From Kineococcus rubinsiae (lineage in GTDB: Bacteria; Actinomycetota; Actinomycetes; Actinomycetales; Kineococcaceae), in the NCBI RefSeq assembly GCF_011839805.1, contig NZ_VWPY01000031.1, forward strand, positions 1 to 55,519: a stretch of DNA of 55,519 nt, read 5' to 3'. A program made the translations under genes and the position numbers. Positions 1 to 9,082 of this stretch are shown piece after piece. Within the stretch, counting starts at the first letter, position 1, and each line of letters starts with the position of its first letter. The notes beneath the pieces are model-generated. The model was not told where the DNA came from. It saw only the letters and a list, made by a program, of their open reading frames with translations, and did no database searches.

Positions 1-1859
1 GCCGCGACGGCCACCGCCGCGGCCGCCGACCACGCCTGCGGCCGGCACGCGGCCGGGTAGGGCACGGGCGCGGGGACGTCGGCGCGCGCGTCGCCCGAGT
101 GCAGCTCCGGGACCCGGTAGGCGAAGGTCTCCGCCGCGGCCAGCAGGCCGTCGACGAGCACGGCCGCCTCGGCGTCGAAGCCGCCGCGCACCAGCCCGGC
201 CACCGCGATCGCGGTGTCGTGGGCCCACACGGAACCGCCGTGGTAGCTCAGCGGGGAGAACCCCGCGTCGTCGGAGGACATCGTCCGCAGCCCGAAACCC
301 GCGGCGAGCGCCGGAGAGGCCAGGTGCCCGGCGACGACGGCCTCCTCCGCGGCGTCGAGCAGGCCGGTGCCGAGCAGGTGGCCGATGTTCGAGGTGAGGG
401 AGTCGACGGGACGCTTCCGCGCGTCGAGCGCGATCGCGGGCCAGCCCTGCGGGCCGCCGACCCAGAACCGCTCCCGGAACGCCGTCCGCAACCGCTGCGC
501 CCACGCGCGGTGCCCCGCCGCGGGGCGGCCGAACGCCTCGAGGAGGTCCGCTCCCCCGACCGCGGCCGCGTAGGCGTAGCCCTGCACCTCGCAGAGCGCG
601 ATGGGCGCGGTGGCGAGGCCCCCCGCGCGCCACTGCACGGAGTCGCCGGAGTCCTTCCAGCCCTGGTTGGCCAGCCCGCTGCCGGTCGCGTCGACGTACT
701 CGAGGAACCCGTCGCCGTCGGCGTCGCCCGGGCCCTCCTGCCACGCGAGCGCCGCCTCGAGGTGCGGCAGCAGCGCCTCGACCTCGGCGTCGGGCAGGCC
801 CGCGCGCCAGGCGTCGTGCAGCAGGCGGACCCACAGCGATGTGGCGTCGACCGTGCCGTAGTAGACGGGTGGCAGCTGGAACTCCCCCCAGTCCGCGGGG
901 GCGCTGCGCAGCTCGTGGAGGACCTTGCCGGGCTGCTCGGCCGCGGCCGGGTCGTCGCGGCGGCCCTGCCGCGCGGCCAGCACGCGCAGCGTCGAGGCCG
1001 CGAGGTCGGTGCCCAGGGGCAGCAGCATCTGCGCGGTCCACAGGCTGTCGCGGCCGAACAGGGTGAGGTACCAGGGGGCGCCGGCGCCCACGACGACGTC
1101 CGCGGGGCTCGCGACGGGGGCCAGTCGCAGGGCCTCCAGGTCGGCCAGGGCGCGCGACAGCCACCGCGCCAGGCGGACGTCGTCGGAGTCGAGGCGCACC
1201 GCTGCGGCCCAGCCGGCCGGGGCGGGTGGCGCCTGCAGGACGGCCGCGGCGTCGTGCGCGCGCACCGACCAGGTGGCCGTCCAGGTCCCGCCCGGCGCGA
1301 GCTCGACGGGCCACCGCAGCTCGGCGCCCGTGCCGTCGAGGACGACGTCGGCGCCCCCGGGCTCGACCTCGACGCGGACGTCGGGCCCGCTCCAGCCCAG
1401 CGGGGGGACCGGGGCGAGGGGCGGGGTCGCCCGGCCCTGCTTGACGTCGTCCATCGGCGCGAGGTCGCACACCAGCCGCACCCGCACCCTCGTGCGCACG
1501 GGACCCGCCGCCACCGAGCGCACGGTGACGCGCTCCTCGAGCCGCCCGCCGGCCACGCGGCGGCGGCGCTCGACGCGCACGGTCGGGTCGGGCGTCGCGT
1601 CACCGAGGTGGCGGGCCACGGCCACGGCGAGCTGGCCGTCGGCCCCGTCGGGCACCGTCAGCACCGGAACGGGCCGCACGCCGTCGAGGTCGAGCAGGAC
1701 GGCGGACAGGACCCGGACGTCGCCCTCGTAGACGCCCTCCGCCCCCCGCGGCCCGGTGGCCGCGCCGACGTCGCCGTCCGGGCCGCACCAGACCTGGGTG
1801 GTGGCGGACAGGGCGCAGACGAGGTCGTGCAGCCACGGCTGGCGGGCGGGGTCGGTCAC
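1..1859 (-). CDS. Glycogen-debranching-type glycosidase, 3' end cut by window
   Basis: I translated this strand by hand: one open frame runs from a GTG at 1859 to the left edge (619 residues, C-terminus missing). An AGGAG lies just upstream of the GTG. The first ~200 residues look like the beta-rich N-terminal domain of bacterial debranching enzymes. From about residue 260 the sequence becomes an (alpha/alpha)6 glycosidase-like region with segments such as WYLTLFGRDSLW and HGGSVWAHDTAIA, typical of the amylo-alpha-1,6-glucosidase family (GDE_N_bis type). It probably trims alpha-glucan or similar oligosaccharides in the cytoplasm, as no signal peptide is seen. It is divergent from a LacI regulator and a sugar importer, so the pair probably forms one carbohydrate regulon. 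Substrate is not determinable from sequence. Confidence 0.85.
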   Translation of the reverse strand, partial: MTDPARQPWLHDLVCALSATTQVWCGPDGDVGAATGPRGAEGVYEGDVRVLSAVLLDLDGVRPVPVLTVPDGADGQLAVAVARHLGDATPDPTVRVERRRRVAGGRLEERVTVRSVAAGPVRTRVRVRLVCDLAPMDDVKQGRATPPLAPVPPLGWSGPDVRVEVEPGGADVVLDGTGAELRWPVELAPGGTWTATWSVRAHDAAAVLQAPPAPAGWAAAVRLDSDDVRLARWLSRALADLEALRLAPVASPADVVVGAGAPWYLTLFGRDSLWTAQMLLPLGTDLAASTLRVLAARQGRRDDPAAAEQPGKVLHELRSAPADWGEFQLPPVYYGTVDATSLWVRLLHDAWRAGLPDAEVEALLPHLEAALAWQEGPGDADGDGFLEYVDATGSGLANQGWKDSGDSVQWRAGGLATAPIALCEVQGYAYAAAVGGADLLEAFGRPAAGHRAWAQRLRTAFRERFWVGGPQGWPAIALDARKRPVDSLTSNIGHLLGTGLLDAAEEAVVAGHLASPALAAGFGLRTMSSDDAGFSPLSYHGGSVWAHDTAIAVAGLVRGGFDAEAAVLVDGLLAAAETFAYRVPELHSGDARADVPAPVPYPAACRPQAWSAAAAVAVA

Positions 1860-1896
1860 GGGCGCTCCTGGCGGGTCGGGCCGTCTCGACCCTTGG

Positions 1897-1921
1897 TTGG
1901 ATCGATCAAGACGCATCTTGA
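1897..1921. promoter_or_regulatory. Candidate LacI-family operator cluster (upstream)
   Basis: Two overlapping imperfect or perfect dyads lie here: TTGGATCGATCAAG (1897-1910) around a central CG, and TCAAGA-CGCA-TCTTGA (1906-1921), a perfect 6-4-6 inverted repeat that overlaps the -35 of the lacI-type gene. LacI-family sites usually are dyads centred on CG, so one of these is a plausible regulator site controlling both divergent units. Binding is inferred. Confidence 0.5.
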
Positions 1922-1946
1922 CAGGTCGGCGCCGCGGAACGACAGT
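1918..1946 (+). promoter_or_regulatory. Promoter of LacI-type regulator/sugar ABC operon
   Basis: A perfect -35 TTGACA (1918-1923) is followed after exactly 17 bp by GACAGT (1941-1946) as -10. Predicted transcription start is near 1953, about 38 nt before the GTG start. Confidence 0.6.
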
Positions 1947-1962
1947 GTCCCCGACGACGGAG

Positions 1963-1976
1963 TTTGAACGATCAAA
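1963..1976. promoter_or_regulatory. Candidate LacI-family operator (downstream)
   Basis: TTTGAACGATCAAA is a near-perfect dyad with central CG. It sits between the predicted transcription start and the ribosome site GAGGAGG (about 1979-1985), a normal place for an autorepressor roadblock. Confidence 0.55.
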
Positions 1977-1990
1977 ACGAGGAGGACCAC

Positions 1991-2995
1991 GTGCCGGACC
2001 CGGGACGCGCCACCCTCTCCACCGTCGCCCGGGCGGCAGGCGTCTCCCGCCAGACGGTGAGCAACGTCCTGAACACCCCCGAGCGGGTGGGCCCCGAGAC
2101 GGCCGCGCGGGTGCGCGCGGCCATAGCCGCGCAGCGCTACGTCCCCTCCACGGCCGCCCGCCAGCTGCGCACCCGGCGGTCCTCCGCCCTGGGCCTGCGG
2201 CTGCAGCCCGCGGGCGACGGCATCAACGGCTCCGTCCTGGACCGCTTCCTGCACGCGCTGACCGAGCAGGCCCAGGCCGCCGGCTACCGCGTCGTGCTGT
2301 TCACCGCCCCCGACGACACGGCCGAGACCCTCGCCTACGAGCACCTGCTGCGCACGGCCGACCTCGACGGCTTCGTCCTCACCTCCACCCACCAGGGCGA
2401 CCCCCGCACGGCCTGGCTCACGGAGCACGACGTGCCGTTCGTGACGTTCGGGCGGCCCTGGGACACCGTCGACGACGCGGGCCAGCCCTGGGTGGACGTC
2501 GACGGGGCCGCGGGCACGCGCGCCGCGACCGAGCACCTGCTCGCCGCGGGCCACCGCCGCACCGCCTTCCTCGGCTGGCCCGACGGCTCCGAGGTGGGCG
2601 ACGACCGCCGCCGCGGCTGGGAGGAGGCCGTGGCCGCCGCCGGGGCCGAGCCCGGGCCGCGGCTGCAGTCCGTGGACGACGTGCGCGCCGCGCGCGCCCT
2701 GGTCACCGACCTCCTGCGCGACGCGGGCGACGACGCCCCCACCGCCCTGGTCTGCGCGAGCGACTCCCTCGCGCTGGGCGCGCACGGCAGCACGCTGCGC
2801 ACCGGACTCCCCCTGGAGGTCGTCGGCTTCGACGACACCCCGGTGGCCGCGGCGCTGGGCCTGTCCAGCGTCGCGCAGCCGCTCGCCGAGGCCGCGGCCG
2901 CCGCGGTCGAGCAGCTGCTGGACCGCCTCGAGGGGCGCACGGCCCCCCGCGGGCGCCTGCTGGCGCCCCGCCTGGTCGTGCGCCGCCCCACCTGA
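1991..2995 (+). CDS. LacI-family transcriptional regulator
   Basis: 334 residues, normal for the family. The N-terminal HTH (about residues 8-30, TLSTVARAAGVSRQTVSNVL) is a textbook LacI DNA-binding motif, followed by hinge and a periplasmic-binding-protein-like effector domain containing the usual late segment VVGFDDTPVA. I start at GTG 1991 because GAGGAGG lies 5-7 nt upstream; an in-frame TTG at 1964 would lie inside the candidate operator. It precedes the sugar transporter genes by 35 nt and is divergent from the glycosidase, so it is probably the local sugar-responsive repressor. The effector is unknown. Confidence 0.93.
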   Translation: MPDPGRATLSTVARAAGVSRQTVSNVLNTPERVGPETAARVRAAIAAQRYVPSTAARQLRTRRSSALGLRLQPAGDGINGSVLDRFLHALTEQAQAAGYRVVLFTAPDDTAETLAYEHLLRTADLDGFVLTSTHQGDPRTAWLTEHDVPFVTFGRPWDTVDDAGQPWVDVDGAAGTRAATEHLLAAGHRRTAFLGWPDGSEVGDDRRRGWEEAVAAAGAEPGPRLQSVDDVRAARALVTDLLRDAGDDAPTALVCASDSLALGAHGSTLRTGLPLEVVGFDDTPVAAALGLSSVAQPLAEAAAAAVEQLLDRLEGRTAPRGRLLAPRLVVRRPT

Positions 2996-3030
2996 GCACC
3001 ACCCCGGCACCACCCGACGAAGGAGCAACG

Positions 3031-4296
3031 ATGGTCCTGCACCACTCCCCGGCCCGGCGGCGCACGCGCGCCGCGGTCATCGCCGCCGCCACCACGCTCG
3101 GCCTGCTGCTGGCCGGCTGCGGCGGCAGCGGCTTCGACGACACGGGCGGTGCCGCCTCCCCCGACGGCGGCTCGGGCGCGAAGGAGCTGCAGGTGCTCAT
3201 CGGCTCCAGCGGCCAGGCCGAGACGACCGCGGTCACGCAGGCCGCCCAGGCCTGGGGCACGTCCGCGGGCACGGAGGTGTCGGTGACCGCGGCCTCGGAC
3301 CTCAACCAGCAGCTGTCGCAGGGCTTCGCGTCCTCCCAGCCGCCGGACGTGTTCTACGTCGGCTCCGACGTGGTGGCCTCCTACGCCGCCAACGGCTCGC
3401 TCGCCGCCTACGGCGCGGACCTGCCCGGCAGCGACGACTTCTACCCCAACCTGCGCTCGGCCTTCACGGTCGACGGGACGTTCTACTGCGCCCCCAAGGA
3501 CTTCTCCACCCTGGCGCTGATCGTCGACGAGAAGGCCTGGACCGCGGCCGGTCTCACCGACGCCGACGTCCCGACGACCTGGGACCAGCTCGCGACCGTC
3601 GCCGGCCGCCTGACGAGCGGCGACCGCACCGGCCTCGTGACCAGCTCGGAGTACCAGCGCCTCGGCGCGTTCATGGCCGAGGCCGGCGGTTCCCTGGTCA
3701 CCGACGGCAAGGCGACCGCGGACAGCGCCCAGAACGTCGAGGCCCTGCGCTACGTGAAGTCCCTGCTGTCCGCGGGGTCCATGAAGTTCGCGGCCGACGT
3801 CGGCGCGGGGGACGGCACCGAGGCCCTCGGGACCGGCAAGGCGGCCATGACGATCGAGGGCAACTGGGCCGTGGGCGGCATCGCCTCCTCCTACCCGGAC
3901 CTGCAGTACAGGGTGCTCGAGCTGCCCGCCGGCCCCGCCGGCAAGGGCACGCTGTCGTTCACCAACTGCTGGGGCATCGCCGCCGACAGCAAGGCCCAGG
4001 ACCAGGCCGAGGCGCTCGTCGCGTCGCTCACCTCCACCGACCAGCAGCTCGCGTTCACCGAGGCGTTCGGTGTCATGCCGTCCGTGGCCTCGGCCGCCGA
4101 CGGGTTCCGCCAGCAGTTCCCCGCCCAGGCCGCCTTCCTCGCCGGCGCCGACTACGCGAAGACCGTCCCGAACGAGGCCGGCGTCTCCGACGTCGTGAAG
4201 GACCTCAACGCGCAGCTCGAGGGTCTCGCCGCGGGCGACCCGGCCGAGATCCTCGGCAGCACGCAGACGAACCTCGAGGCGGCGTTGAAGGGATGA
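3031..4296 (+). CDS. Sugar ABC transporter substrate-binding lipoprotein
   Basis: 421 residues. The N-terminus has basic residues, a hydrophobic stretch and the lipobox LLAGC (Cys near residue 30), so it is a membrane-anchored lipoprotein. The body (ELQVLIGSSGQAE..., PPDVFYVGSDVV, GKAAMTIEGNWAVGG) is typical of family 1/MalE-like solute-binding proteins. RBS GAAGGAG is 6 nt before the ATG. Its stop overlaps the next permease (ATGA). It should deliver an oligosaccharide to the two permeases downstream; which one cannot be told. Confidence 0.93.
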   Translation: MVLHHSPARRRTRAAVIAAATTLGLLLAGCGGSGFDDTGGAASPDGGSGAKELQVLIGSSGQAETTAVTQAAQAWGTSAGTEVSVTAASDLNQQLSQGFASSQPPDVFYVGSDVVASYAANGSLAAYGADLPGSDDFYPNLRSAFTVDGTFYCAPKDFSTLALIVDEKAWTAAGLTDADVPTTWDQLATVAGRLTSGDRTGLVTSSEYQRLGAFMAEAGGSLVTDGKATADSAQNVEALRYVKSLLSAGSMKFAADVGAGDGTEALGTGKAAMTIEGNWAVGGIASSYPDLQYRVLELPAGPAGKGTLSFTNCWGIAADSKAQDQAEALVASLTSTDQQLAFTEAFGVMPSVASAADGFRQQFPAQAAFLAGADYAKTVPNEAGVSDVVKDLNAQLEGLAAGDPAEILGSTQTNLEAALKG

Positions 4297-5375
4297 GCCG
4301 CGACGTCGCGATCCCGGCGACGACGCCGGCGGCCGCGGGGACGCCGCCGACGACGCGCCCGCGCAGCCCCCACGGACGGCGGCAGGCCCGGGCCGGCTGG
4401 GTCTTCACCGCCCCCGCGCTGCTCCTCGTGCTGCTGTTCGTCGGACTGCCCGTGGTCATGGCCGTCTGGGTCAGCGTCTCGGGCTGGCGGGGCCGCGGCA
4501 GCCCCTTCGCCTCGGGCGTCCCGTTCGTCGGGCTCGACAACTACCGGACGCTGCTGGCGGGCGGCGGGCTGGCGACCCAGGACCTCGGCACCGCGCTGCG
4601 CAACAACTCCTGGTACGTCGTGCTCGTGGTGCCCCTGCAGACCGTCGTCGCGCTGCTGCTCGCGGTCGCGGTGAACCGGCGCACCCTGCGCGGGCGCGGC
4701 TTCTTCCGGACGGCCTTCTACTTCCCGTCCGTCACGAGCTCCGTGGCCATCGTCGTCGTGTTCCTGTTCCTGTTCTCCGCGTCCGGGGCGGTCAACCAGG
4801 TCATCGGGGTGCTGGGGATCGACGGGCCGAACTGGTTCGCCGACCCGCGCGGGGTCCTGCACGTCCTGCTGGGCGGGCTCGGCGGCGGCGAGGCCCCCGG
4901 AGCCCTGGCCGAGCACGGGTTCATCGGCATCTCCTGGTGGGAGTGGCTCGCCGGCCCGAGCGTCGCCATGAGCGCGCTCATCATGCTCGCGGTGTTCACG
5001 ACGTCGGGAACGTTCATGCTGCTGTTCCTGGCGGGCCTGCAGAACATCAGCGCCGAGGTCGAGGAGGCCGCGCTCGTCGACGGCGCCTCGTCGTTCCAGC
5101 GCCTGCGCTACGTGACGGTGCCGATGCTGCGGCCCGTGCTGTTCACGGTCCTCACCCTCGGCCTCGTCGGGACCTGGCAGGTGTTCGACCAGATCTACGC
5201 GGGCACCCAGGGCGGTCCCGCGAAGACGACGATCACCCCGGCGTACCTGTCGTACACGTCGTCCTTCGTCGACCAGCGCTGGGGCCAGGGCGCGGCCATC
5301 GCGTTCATCCTCTTCGCGATCATCGTCGTGCTGACCCTCGTCCAGCGCGCCGTCCTGCGCGGTGACCGCACGTGA
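4293..5375 (+). CDS. Sugar ABC transporter permease (MalF type)
   Basis: 360 residues with about six membrane segments, an extended periplasmic loop around residues 160-220, and the EAA loop EVEEAALVDGASSFQRLRYV (about 255-275) that contacts the ATPase. The ATG overlaps the stop of the binding protein. It pairs with the MalG-type permease that follows. No ATPase gene is present in this unit; many actinobacterial sugar importers borrow a shared MsiK-like ATPase encoded elsewhere. Confidence 0.93.
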   Translation: MSRDVAIPATTPAAAGTPPTTRPRSPHGRRQARAGWVFTAPALLLVLLFVGLPVVMAVWVSVSGWRGRGSPFASGVPFVGLDNYRTLLAGGGLATQDLGTALRNNSWYVVLVVPLQTVVALLLAVAVNRRTLRGRGFFRTAFYFPSVTSSVAIVVVFLFLFSASGAVNQVIGVLGIDGPNWFADPRGVLHVLLGGLGGGEAPGALAEHGFIGISWWEWLAGPSVAMSALIMLAVFTTSGTFMLLFLAGLQNISAEVEEAALVDGASSFQRLRYVTVPMLRPVLFTVLTLGLVGTWQVFDQIYAGTQGGPAKTTITPAYLSYTSSFVDQRWGQGAAIAFILFAIIVVLTLVQRAVLRGDRT

Positions 5376-6259
5376 GCCGCACCGCGCCGGACACCGTCGC
5401 CCGCTCCGCGCCCGCACGCCGACCGGCCCGTCGGCTGCCCGTCGGCGGCCTCGTCGCCTACGCCGTCCTCGTCGTGCTCGCGGTCGTCTACGTGTTCCCC
5501 TTCCTCATCCAGGTGGCCAACGCCTTCAAGACCGACGGGGACGCCACCGCCGACCCGCTGGACCTGCTGCCGCTGCCCGGGACCACGGCCGCGTTCACCA
5601 CCCTGTTCACGCAGCTGGACTTCCCGCGCGCCGCGATGAACTCCGCCGTCGTGGCCGTCGCGGTCACCCTGGGCCGGGTGTTCTTCGACTGCCTCGCCGG
5701 CTACGCGCTGGCCCGGCTGCCCTTCCGCGGCCGCGGCCTCGTCTTCGCGGGGTTCGTCGCCGTCATCGCGGTGCCGCCCGTCGTGCTGCTCATCCCCAAG
5801 TTCCTCGTCCTGAACCAGCTCGGCATCTACGACTCCTACGCGGGCATGATCGTCCCGCTGATGGCGGACGCCGGCGGGGTGTTCATCATGAAGAGCTTCT
5901 TCGAGTCGGTGCCCCGCAGCGTCGAGGAGGCGAGCTACCTCGACGGGGCCGGCACGTTCCGCACCTTCTGGTCGATCGTGCTGCCCATGGCCCGCCCGGC
6001 CGTCGTGACCATCACCATCCTCAGCTTCCAGGCGTCCTGGAACGAGCTCAGCCACTTCGTGGTCTCCCGCTCCAGCCCGGACCTCAACACGCTGACGACG
6101 CTGGTGGCGACGCTGACCAGCGGCGGGGCCTTCGGGCAGGCCAACCAGTACCCGCTGAAGCTGGCCGCGGCCGCGCTCATGACCATCCCCGTGGCCGTGC
6201 TGTTCTTCGTCTTCCAGCGCCAGGTGATGGCCGGCACGGAGGGGGCCGTCAAGGAGTGA
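5372..6259 (+). CDS. Sugar ABC transporter permease (MalG type)
   Basis: 295 residues with six predicted membrane segments and the EAA motif SVEEASYLDGAGTFRTFWSI (about 187-206). The GTG start overlaps the stop of the MalF-type gene, so translation is probably coupled. Last gene of the lacI-binding protein-permease-permease operon; the next gene is convergent 24 bp away. Confidence 0.93.
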   Translation: MSRTAPDTVARSAPARRPARRLPVGGLVAYAVLVVLAVVYVFPFLIQVANAFKTDGDATADPLDLLPLPGTTAAFTTLFTQLDFPRAAMNSAVVAVAVTLGRVFFDCLAGYALARLPFRGRGLVFAGFVAVIAVPPVVLLIPKFLVLNQLGIYDSYAGMIVPLMADAGGVFIMKSFFESVPRSVEEASYLDGAGTFRTFWSIVLPMARPAVVTITILSFQASWNELSHFVVSRSSPDLNTLTTLVATLTSGGAFGQANQYPLKLAAAALMTIPVAVLFFVFQRQVMAGTEGAVKE

Positions 6260-6286
6260 CCGCCCGCGCCGGCCGGACGCGGTTCA
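6257..6286. terminator. Possible shared hairpin between convergent genes
   Basis: TGACCGC at the left and GCGGTTCA at the right can pair with one bulge, and an inner CCGCG/CGCGG pair extends the stem. Both stop codons (6257-6259 and 6284-6286 in reverse) are inside it. No T-run; weak evidence. Confidence 0.35.
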
Positions 6287-7974
6287 GGTGAGCGGGAACG
6301 GGGCGCGCAGCCCCAGCACCACGTTGCGGTCCTGGGGCGTGCCCGAGGTCGGGGAGTCGAACCCCGACCAGGGCGCGTTGCCGGCCAGCTCGCGGTGCAG
6401 CCCGGCGAGGTCCGCGGCCGCGAGCAGCGGCCCCTCGGCGGGCACGACGCGGCCCTCGTGGTCGAGCATCGTGCACGCCACCGCGAGGAACCCGTCACCG
6501 GCGTCGAGCAGCTCCACGACCCGCGCCTGGCAGGGCCAGTCCATGACCGCGCACGTCGTGACCTCCCAGAAGCCCGCCCCCGGCGCCCCCGGGCGCGGGT
6601 GGGCGCGCACGGCGTTGGTGTGGGTGTGCCCGTTCAGCCAGAGCACCACGTTGGGGAAGCGGTGCAGCAGGGCCAGGAGCTGCGGGGTGCCGTGGGCGGG
6701 AGCCCCGCCGTCGGCGAGCCGCGCACCCCGCTGGTTCGTCAGCGTGCCGGAACCGTGGTGGGAGAAGAGGACCACGAGCGCGTCGTCGTTGCCCGTGGCG
6801 ACCTCGTGCCCGTCCTCACCCGTGAACCGGCTGGAGACCGCCACGAGCTCGTCGGTCAGCCAGCGGAACTGCGGGTCGTCCACGCAGCCGTCCGACCCGC
6901 CGGCGAGGGAGTTGGTGTCCAGCGCGAGAAAGCGCACCCCCTCGACGTCGCAGCTGTAGTACGCCGTGCCGTCGCGCCGGTTCGCCTCGGTGAAGCCGTG
7001 GCCCGCGGGCCGCGAGGCCGCGGAGAAGTGCATGTCGACGAACTCGCGGCGGTCGACGGGCCGCCGGGCCGGGTCGGCCGGCACCGAGAGCCCCGCGTCC
7101 CCCTCGCCGAAGAACTCGTGCGGCGCCGTCGTGAACACCTCCAGCGCCTCGGCCCGCGACACGCCGGGCCGCAGGCGGGAGGGCTTGCGGTCCCCGACCA
7201 TCCGGCGGCGAGCTCGGCCGTGACGACGCCCACGCCCTGCACGAGGGCCTCGTGGTTGCCGTAGCAGGCGAGCCACGGCACGAGCAGGCCGGTCGACTCG
7301 AACTCCGCCAGCGCCTGCTCCAGCAGCCGGGGCCGGTCGAGGAAGCCGAACTGCTCGCGCCACAGGTCGTGCCCGCCGTCGGGGCGCCAGAAGATGTCGT
7401 CGGGCCAGCCCTGCGCCTGCACGCTGACGGGCTCACCACCCCCGGACCCGGGCCGCACCCGGCCCCCGTCCATGAGCGCGAGCCAGTTCCGCACCTCGTT
7501 CCACTGGGCGTTGTCGATGGCGTCGCCGGTCGTGACCACGAGGTCCAGACTTCGCCCGGACAGCGGCGCCCCCGCCCCCGCGTGCAGCCCGTTCAGCGTC
7601 GACACCATGGCCTGCATCGCGCGGGCCGTGAGGGCCTCCTGCGGGCGCTGGACCGGGACCAGCTTGGCGAAGGCCGGGTCGCCCATCTCCCGGTTGAAGA
7701 ACTCGAAGCGCGCCGTGGACCCGACGTCGGGCAGCTGCAGGTCGGTGACGTGCGCCAGCGTCAGCAGCGGCCGCACCGTCCCGGCCGTCAGCGCGAACCG
7801 GTTCCCGCCGTCGGCCCCGAGCAGGTCGGCGCGCACGCGGTGGGGTTCCCCCTCGGCGGCCGCGACCCGGCGGTAGGGCTGCAGGGTCCCGTGGCGCAGC
7901 ACGGCCCCCGCCCCCAGCCGGGTGTGCACGGTCAGGCCCGGCGCCCCCGGGACGGGGTGGTGGATGCCGCTCAC
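6284..7974 (-). pseudogene. Metallophosphoesterase, frameshifted near 7202
   Basis: Two frames together make one ~560-residue metallophosphoesterase resembling the actinobacterial PPA1498-type family. The first frame (GTG 7974 to ~7203) holds TLAHVTDLQL, the metal motif TTGDAIDN and CYGNHE. The second (from ~7201 to stop 6284) holds LFSHHGSG and LNGHTHTNAV. The switch is at ...GCCGCC-GG-ATGGTC...: one base inserted or two removed would restore it. All metal ligands are present but split, so the protein is broken unless this is a sequencing error or programmed shift. No signal peptide is visible at the N-terminus. It follows the ATPase of a four-gene importer by 16 nt, suggesting it dephosphorylates or cleaves the imported compound. 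Confidence 0.82.
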
Positions 7975-7999
7975 GCCGCCAGCACTCCGCTCACGCCGC
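7967..7999. repeat. 13-bp direct repeat at ATPase/phosphoesterase junction
   Basis: CCGCTCACGCCGC occurs at 7967-7979 and again at 7987-7999. On the coding strand one copy carries the ATPase stop (GCGTGA) and the other the phosphoesterase start (GTGAGC). A 20-bp tandem duplication of an ancestral GTGA overlap would produce exactly this. Confidence 0.7.
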
Positions 8000-9082
8000 G
8001 GGGACCACGACCACGGCGTCGGGGCGCAGGGTGACGCGCGCCCGGCTGCCGACGGCGAACCGGCCGACCTCGGAGGTGGGCAGCTGGGCCAGCGCCTGCC
8101 CGGCGGCGCCGAGGTCGACCGTGACGCGGCTGACCGCGCCCAGGAACGACGTCGCGACGACCGTACCCACGAGCGGCCCGGACTCCCCCGCGTCCGCGAC
8201 CGCGAGGCCCACGGCCTCGGGGCGCACCACGGCCAGCGCCCGCCCGGTGGGCGCGGCGGGGTCGACCAGCGGCAGGGACACCCCGAGCACGTCGGCCCGG
8301 CCGCCCCCGACCGTCGCGGGCAGCTTCGTGCTGAGGCCGACGAACTCGGCGACGAACGACGAGGACGGGCGGTGGTAGACGTCCGTGGGCGGAGCGAGCT
8401 GCTCGAGGCGGCCGGCGTTCATGACGCCGACGCGGTCGGCGATGGCCAGCGCCTCCTCCTGGTCGTGGGTGACGAACAGCGTCGTCGTGCCCACCTCCAG
8501 CTGCACGCGGCGGATCTCGTCGCGCAGCTGCGCGCGGACCTTGGCGTCCAGCGCGGACAGCGGCTCGTCGAGCAGCAGGACGGTGGGCTGGATCGCCAGC
8601 GCGCGCGCCAGGGCCACGCGCTGCTGCTGCCCGCCGGACATCTGGTGGGCGTAGCGGCCCGCCTGCGCGGACAGGCCCACGAGCTCCAGGACCTCCCCCG
8701 CGCGGCGCGTGCGCTCGCGGTCGGAGATCCCGCGCAGGCGCAGCCCGAAGGCGACGTTCTGCAGCGCCGTCATGTGCGGGAACAGCGAGTAGGCCTGGAA
8801 CACCATGCCCATGCCGCGCTTGTTCGTGGGCAGGTGCGTGACGTCCTGACCGCCCACGACGACGCGGCCGCCGTCGGCGTCCTCGAGGCCCGCGAGCAGG
8901 CGCAGCGCCGTGGTCTTGCCGCACCCCGAGGGGCCGAGCAGGGCGACCATCTCCCCCGGGTGCAGGACGAGGTCGAGGCCGTCCAGGGCAGTGACGCTGC
9001 CGTAGGTGCGGCGCAGCGACTCCAGCCGCACCTCGACGCCGGCGCGGACCCCGGCGGTGGCGGGGGTGGCAGTGGTGGTCAC
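7991..9082 (-). CDS. ABC transporter ATP-binding protein (Pot/Fbp/phosphonate class)
   Basis: 363 residues. Walker A GPSGCGKTT, signature MSGGQQQR, Walker B LLLDEP and switch His (FVTHDQEE) are all present, so it should hydrolyse ATP. The C-terminal ~100 residues form a TOBE-like domain as in spermidine, ferric iron and aminoethylphosphonate importers. Its GTG overlaps the stop of the second permease. Energises the importer encoded by the three upstream genes. Confidence 0.94.
   Translation of the reverse strand: MTTTATPATAGVRAGVEVRLESLRRTYGSVTALDGLDLVLHPGEMVALLGPSGCGKTTALRLLAGLEDADGGRVVVGGQDVTHLPTNKRGMGMVFQAYSLFPHMTALQNVAFGLRLRGISDRERTRRAGEVLELVGLSAQAGRYAHQMSGGQQQRVALARALAIQPTVLLLDEPLSALDAKVRAQLRDEIRRVQLEVGTTTLFVTHDQEEALAIADRVGVMNAGRLEQLAPPTDVYHRPSSSFVAEFVGLSTKLPATVGGGRADVLGVSLPLVDPAAPTGRALAVVRPEAVGLAVADAGESGPLVGTVVATSFLGAVSRVTVDLGAAGQALAQLPTSEVGRFAVGSRARVTLRPDAVVVVPAA

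Noticed and set aside
99-1967. Long plus-strand open frame over the debranching gene
   Set aside because: Arg/Pro/Gly-rich shadow typical of GC-rich antisense frames; the minus frame translates to a recognisable glycosidase with a ribosome site.
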